A DNA stretch of 7,114 bases from assembly GCA_023412995.1 (NCBI GenBank), contig JAEZQS010000024.1, forward strand, positions 1-7,114. Direction: 5' to 3'. The notes below the pieces were generated by a model. The model was given only the letters and a program-made list of their open reading frames with translations, was not told the DNA's origin and ran no database searches. The DNA is from Pseudomonadota bacterium. GTDB taxonomy: Bacteria; Pseudomonadota; Gammaproteobacteria; Xanthomonadales; Rhodanobacteraceae. Below are positions 5,772-7,114 of the stretch, piece by piece. A program made the translations under genes and the position numbers. The first letter of the stretch is position 1; each line of letters starts with the position of its first letter.

Positions 5772-6043
5772 GGGCCTGCACCTCGAAACGTGACGCCGCA
5801 GCAGCGCGACGCCGGAGCCTTAGCAAGGAAGGCGCCAAGCCCCCGATCGGGCTTCAAACGTTGTGTCCGCTCAGGCGAGGCGCGGCGGTGGAGAGGACTT
5901 CGCGGGCAAAGATTACGGCCCGCCGAAATTTATTCACGCCCCGTTCCCGATACCCCGCGGCCGGGTTTCGTCGCCGCCCCGTGCAGGGCCAGTGCAGCGG
6001 GGGACTGGCGGACTACTTGCTACGCCTGCCGTGGAGGGTAGCG
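5772..6043. promoter_or_regulatory. Divergent control region between the Crp/Fnr gene and the Rap1a-like gene
   Basis: These 272 bases hold no supported gene and must carry leaders and promoters for both flanking genes. Two things stand out. A hairpin at 5837-5854 has a 6-bp stem AAGCCC/GGGCTT around CCGATC, about 65 bases upstream of the regulator start. An AT-rich patch at 5923-5936 (AAATTTATTC) is the best candidate for a promoter melting region, but I cannot fit a good -35/-10 pair on either strand. No TGTGA-N6-TCACA or TTGAT-N4-ATCAA site was found. Confidence 0.45.
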
Positions 6044-6493
6044 ATGCGTGGGACGATGCCCCTGTCACTGGTGGTCGGCCTTGCCGCGGCCGGCGCGGCG
6101 CCGGCCGCGTGTTTCGTCGAAGGCGCCACCCTGGCGCGCTGGATCACAGCGTACGACCGCGTCGCTGCCGGGCGCGGCGGCGACGCGGACGCGCACGACG
6201 CCGCCCTGCTCGCGGGTTACATCGAGGGCGTCGTCGATGCCGGCGACGGCACCCTCTTCTGCCTTCCCGGCGGGCTGCCGGTCAGCGACGTGCTCGCCCT
6301 TGCGCGACGCGAGCTGGCGTCCGACCGCCGCAGCGCGCAACGTCCGGCCATGGTCGTCCTCGCCACGGCGCTGCAAGCCGACTACCCCTGCACCGCGCCC
6401 GGTCGCCCGTCCGCCGCCACACCGCCGTTCGCCCAGCGGGAGGCCGCCGGCCACGCGGCCGGCCGCCGCGGAAAAGGTTTCAGCTGGCGGTAA
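6044..6493 (+). CDS. Exported Rap1a/Tai-like family protein
   Basis: This 149-residue protein has a signal peptide (about 1-22, ending APAA before Cys23) and is probably periplasmic. The body (25-116) fits the Rap1a/Tai pattern: GATLARWI, then LLAGYIEGVVDA (55-66), FCLPGGLPVSDVLALARRELAS (72-93), AMVVLATAL and a closing YPC (114-116). Cys73 and Cys116 are placed to form the family's disulfide. Known Rap1a/Tai proteins block peptidoglycan amidase effectors of type VI secretion, but many family members stand alone and have no known partner. No effector or secretion gene is visible here. The ATG at 6044 has GGAGGG 5 bases upstream and starts the signal peptide directly. The last 33 residues are a low-complexity Arg/Ala/Gly tail, not part of the domain. 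The family call is from motif pattern, so moderately sure; a role in immunity is uncertain. Confidence 0.75.
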   Translation: MRGTMPLSLVVGLAAAGAAPAACFVEGATLARWITAYDRVAAGRGGDADAHDAALLAGYIEGVVDAGDGTLFCLPGGLPVSDVLALARRELASDRRSAQRPAMVVLATALQADYPCTAPGRPSAATPPFAQREAAGHAAGRRGKGFSWR

Positions 6494-6521
6494 GGCTTTT
6501 CCGCCGCGGCGCGCTGTTTTT
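6463..6521 (+). terminator. Hairpin spanning the stop codon of the Rap1a-like gene, followed by a T-run
   Basis: Bases 6463-6476 pair with 6496-6509 in a 14-bp stem with one mismatch, containing GGAAAAG against CTTTTCC. The 19-base loop holds the TAA stop (6491-6493). A run of five T follows at 6517-6521, 7 bases after the stem. It resembles a Rho-independent terminator, though the loop is large and the T-run is displaced. Its left arm lies inside coding sequence, so ribosomes would disrupt it when the gene is translated. Confidence 0.45.
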
Positions 6522-6672
6522 CACCCTGCGGCGGCCCTTTCTCTCGCTCCGAAGAACCGGCACGCAATGTGCAACAGGGCCCACGCGGCTCGACCGCGCG
6601 GCAATCCCTACCACCTGGAAGGTCGGTTCCGGGACGACCGCCAACACATTGCAGACAACGGGGAGAACACTC

Positions 6673-6930
6673 ATGGATGCCAACTGGATCGCCACTGCCG
6701 TCTCGCTGCCGGATGACGGCGAAACCGTCGAGTTCCTGCTCGACCGTCGCGAGTGCCCGATGCGCGGCATCTACATGCTCGGCCGCTTCGAATCGCGCTG
6801 GACGCAGTACGCGCCGACCAGCGTGCGCCAGTGGCGCAACAGCGCGATGTCTCCGGCGCGGGAACCAGCGATGGCCGCGTTCCGGCACGGGATGATGCCC
6901 GCCGGCGCGAGCCTTGCCGGCGCCTGCTGA
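6673..6930 (+). CDS. Small DUF551-like protein
   Basis: This 85-residue protein has no signal peptide or membrane helix. Its first 55 residues follow the layout of DUF551-type small domains: an early Trp (W5), a LPDDGETVEFLLD turn and strand (12-24), RGIYMLGRFESRW (31-43) as paired strands around Gly residues, and VRQWR (51-55). This is a small beta-rich module of unknown function, seen in phage and bacterial proteins. The remaining 30 residues (Met/Ala-rich, ending GAC) look unstructured. The ATG at 6673 is preceded by GGGGAG at 7 bases, a good ribosome-binding site. The gene lies 179 bases after the Rap1a-like stop with a probable terminator between, so it is likely to have its own promoter within 6522-6672, though I see no clear one. 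The DUF551 resemblance is by pattern only. Confidence 0.7.
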   Translation: MDANWIATAVSLPDDGETVEFLLDRRECPMRGIYMLGRFESRWTQYAPTSVRQWRNSAMSPAREPAMAAFRHGMMPAGASLAGAC

Positions 6931-6951
6931 CCTGTCCCCTTCCAGACCCGT

Positions 6952-6972
6952 CCGCCGCTGGGGGAGCGGCGG
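6952..6972 (+). terminator. Strong GC hairpin after the DUF551-like gene
   Basis: CCGCCGCT (6952-6959) and AGCGGCGG (6965-6972) form a perfect 8-bp stem around a loop of five G, starting 22 bases after the stop at 6930. No T-run follows, so it is either a non-canonical terminator or an mRNA 3'-end stabiliser. Confidence 0.4.
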
Positions 6973-7013
6973 CTGACACACCCGCGACACTTGCACGGAG
7001 CACGACGCACGCC

Positions 7014-7114
7014 ATGCCTGTCGAAGCACGCCCGGATGCCGGAATACCCCACCGGCAGGATCCGCCGAAAGGCGCCTTGCGCGGCGCCAACCGTCGAACG
7101 GATGGCGTCGGGGG
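7014..7114 (+). CDS. Possible N-terminus of a gene running off the right edge
   Basis: From the ATG at 7014 the frame stays open to the end of the window (33 codons plus 2 bases). It begins MPVEARPDAGIPHRQDPPKG and is rich in Arg, Pro and Gly, like a disordered cytoplasmic N-terminus. A GGAG lies upstream at 6997-7000, but its 13-base spacing is longer than ideal. No family is recognisable from so little sequence. At this GC content an open frame of this length is not strong evidence, so this is tentative. Confidence 0.4.
   Translation, partial: MPVEARPDAGIPHRQDPPKGALRGANRRTDGVG

Noticed and set aside
4783..5838. Upstream extension of the 86-residue protein through the regulator gene
   Set aside because: It overlaps the Crp/Fnr gene in another frame and has no family signal; the ATG at 4782 has a good ribosome-binding site.
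6494..6672. Possible riboswitch or structured leader before the DUF551-like gene
   Set aside because: Apart from the terminator-like hairpin and a 5-bp stem near 6620, no known riboswitch motif could be recognised.

Overview
The window is very GC-rich and densely coded, apart from one AT-richer stretch near 3.7-3.9 kb. It looks like chromosomal DNA of a Gram-negative proteobacterium. The best guess is a gammaproteobacterium of the Lysobacter/Luteimonas (Xanthomonadales) kind. This rests on protein family resemblance, codon use and the type of dispersed repeat present. It is an inference from memory, not a database result.

Layout. Positions 1-402 (minus) hold the N-terminal third or so of an FAD-dependent oxidoreductase that runs off the left edge. 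Upstream of it, on the same strand, is a secreted DUF4142 protein (534-1124). Next comes a membrane-associated cluster. A small four-helix membrane protein (1410-1898, minus) is divergent from an atypical SDR fused to a DoxX-like membrane domain (1913-3190, plus), and only 14 bp separate the two start codons. The SDR is translationally coupled to a DUF2269 membrane protein (3190-3663). Between this cluster and the next convergent gene lies a 226-bp imperfect inverted-repeat element (3680-3905) whose arms carry ACACAGAG repeats. Then, all on the minus strand, come a five-helix membrane protein (3934-4500), an unrecognised 86-residue acidic protein (4522-4782) and a Crp/Fnr-type regulator (4935-5771). 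A 272-bp divergent control region separates the regulator from a secreted Rap1a/Tai-like protein (6044-6493, plus). A small DUF551-like protein follows (6673-6930), and a possible gene start runs off the right edge (7014-7114).

Working together. The clearest functional unit is the SDR-DoxX fusion with DUF2269, possibly with the divergent membrane protein: a predicted inner-membrane redox module of unknown substrate. The Crp/Fnr protein is the only regulator and sits head-to-head with the Rap1a-like gene, so it may control itself and that gene. No tRNA, rRNA, CRISPR array, transposase or toxin gene was seen. The window is mostly ordinary chromosome with many uncharacterised small membrane and exported proteins. 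The most unusual items are the inverted-repeat element, the SDR with Phe at the usual catalytic Tyr position, and the Rap1a-like protein with no secretion-system effector beside it.
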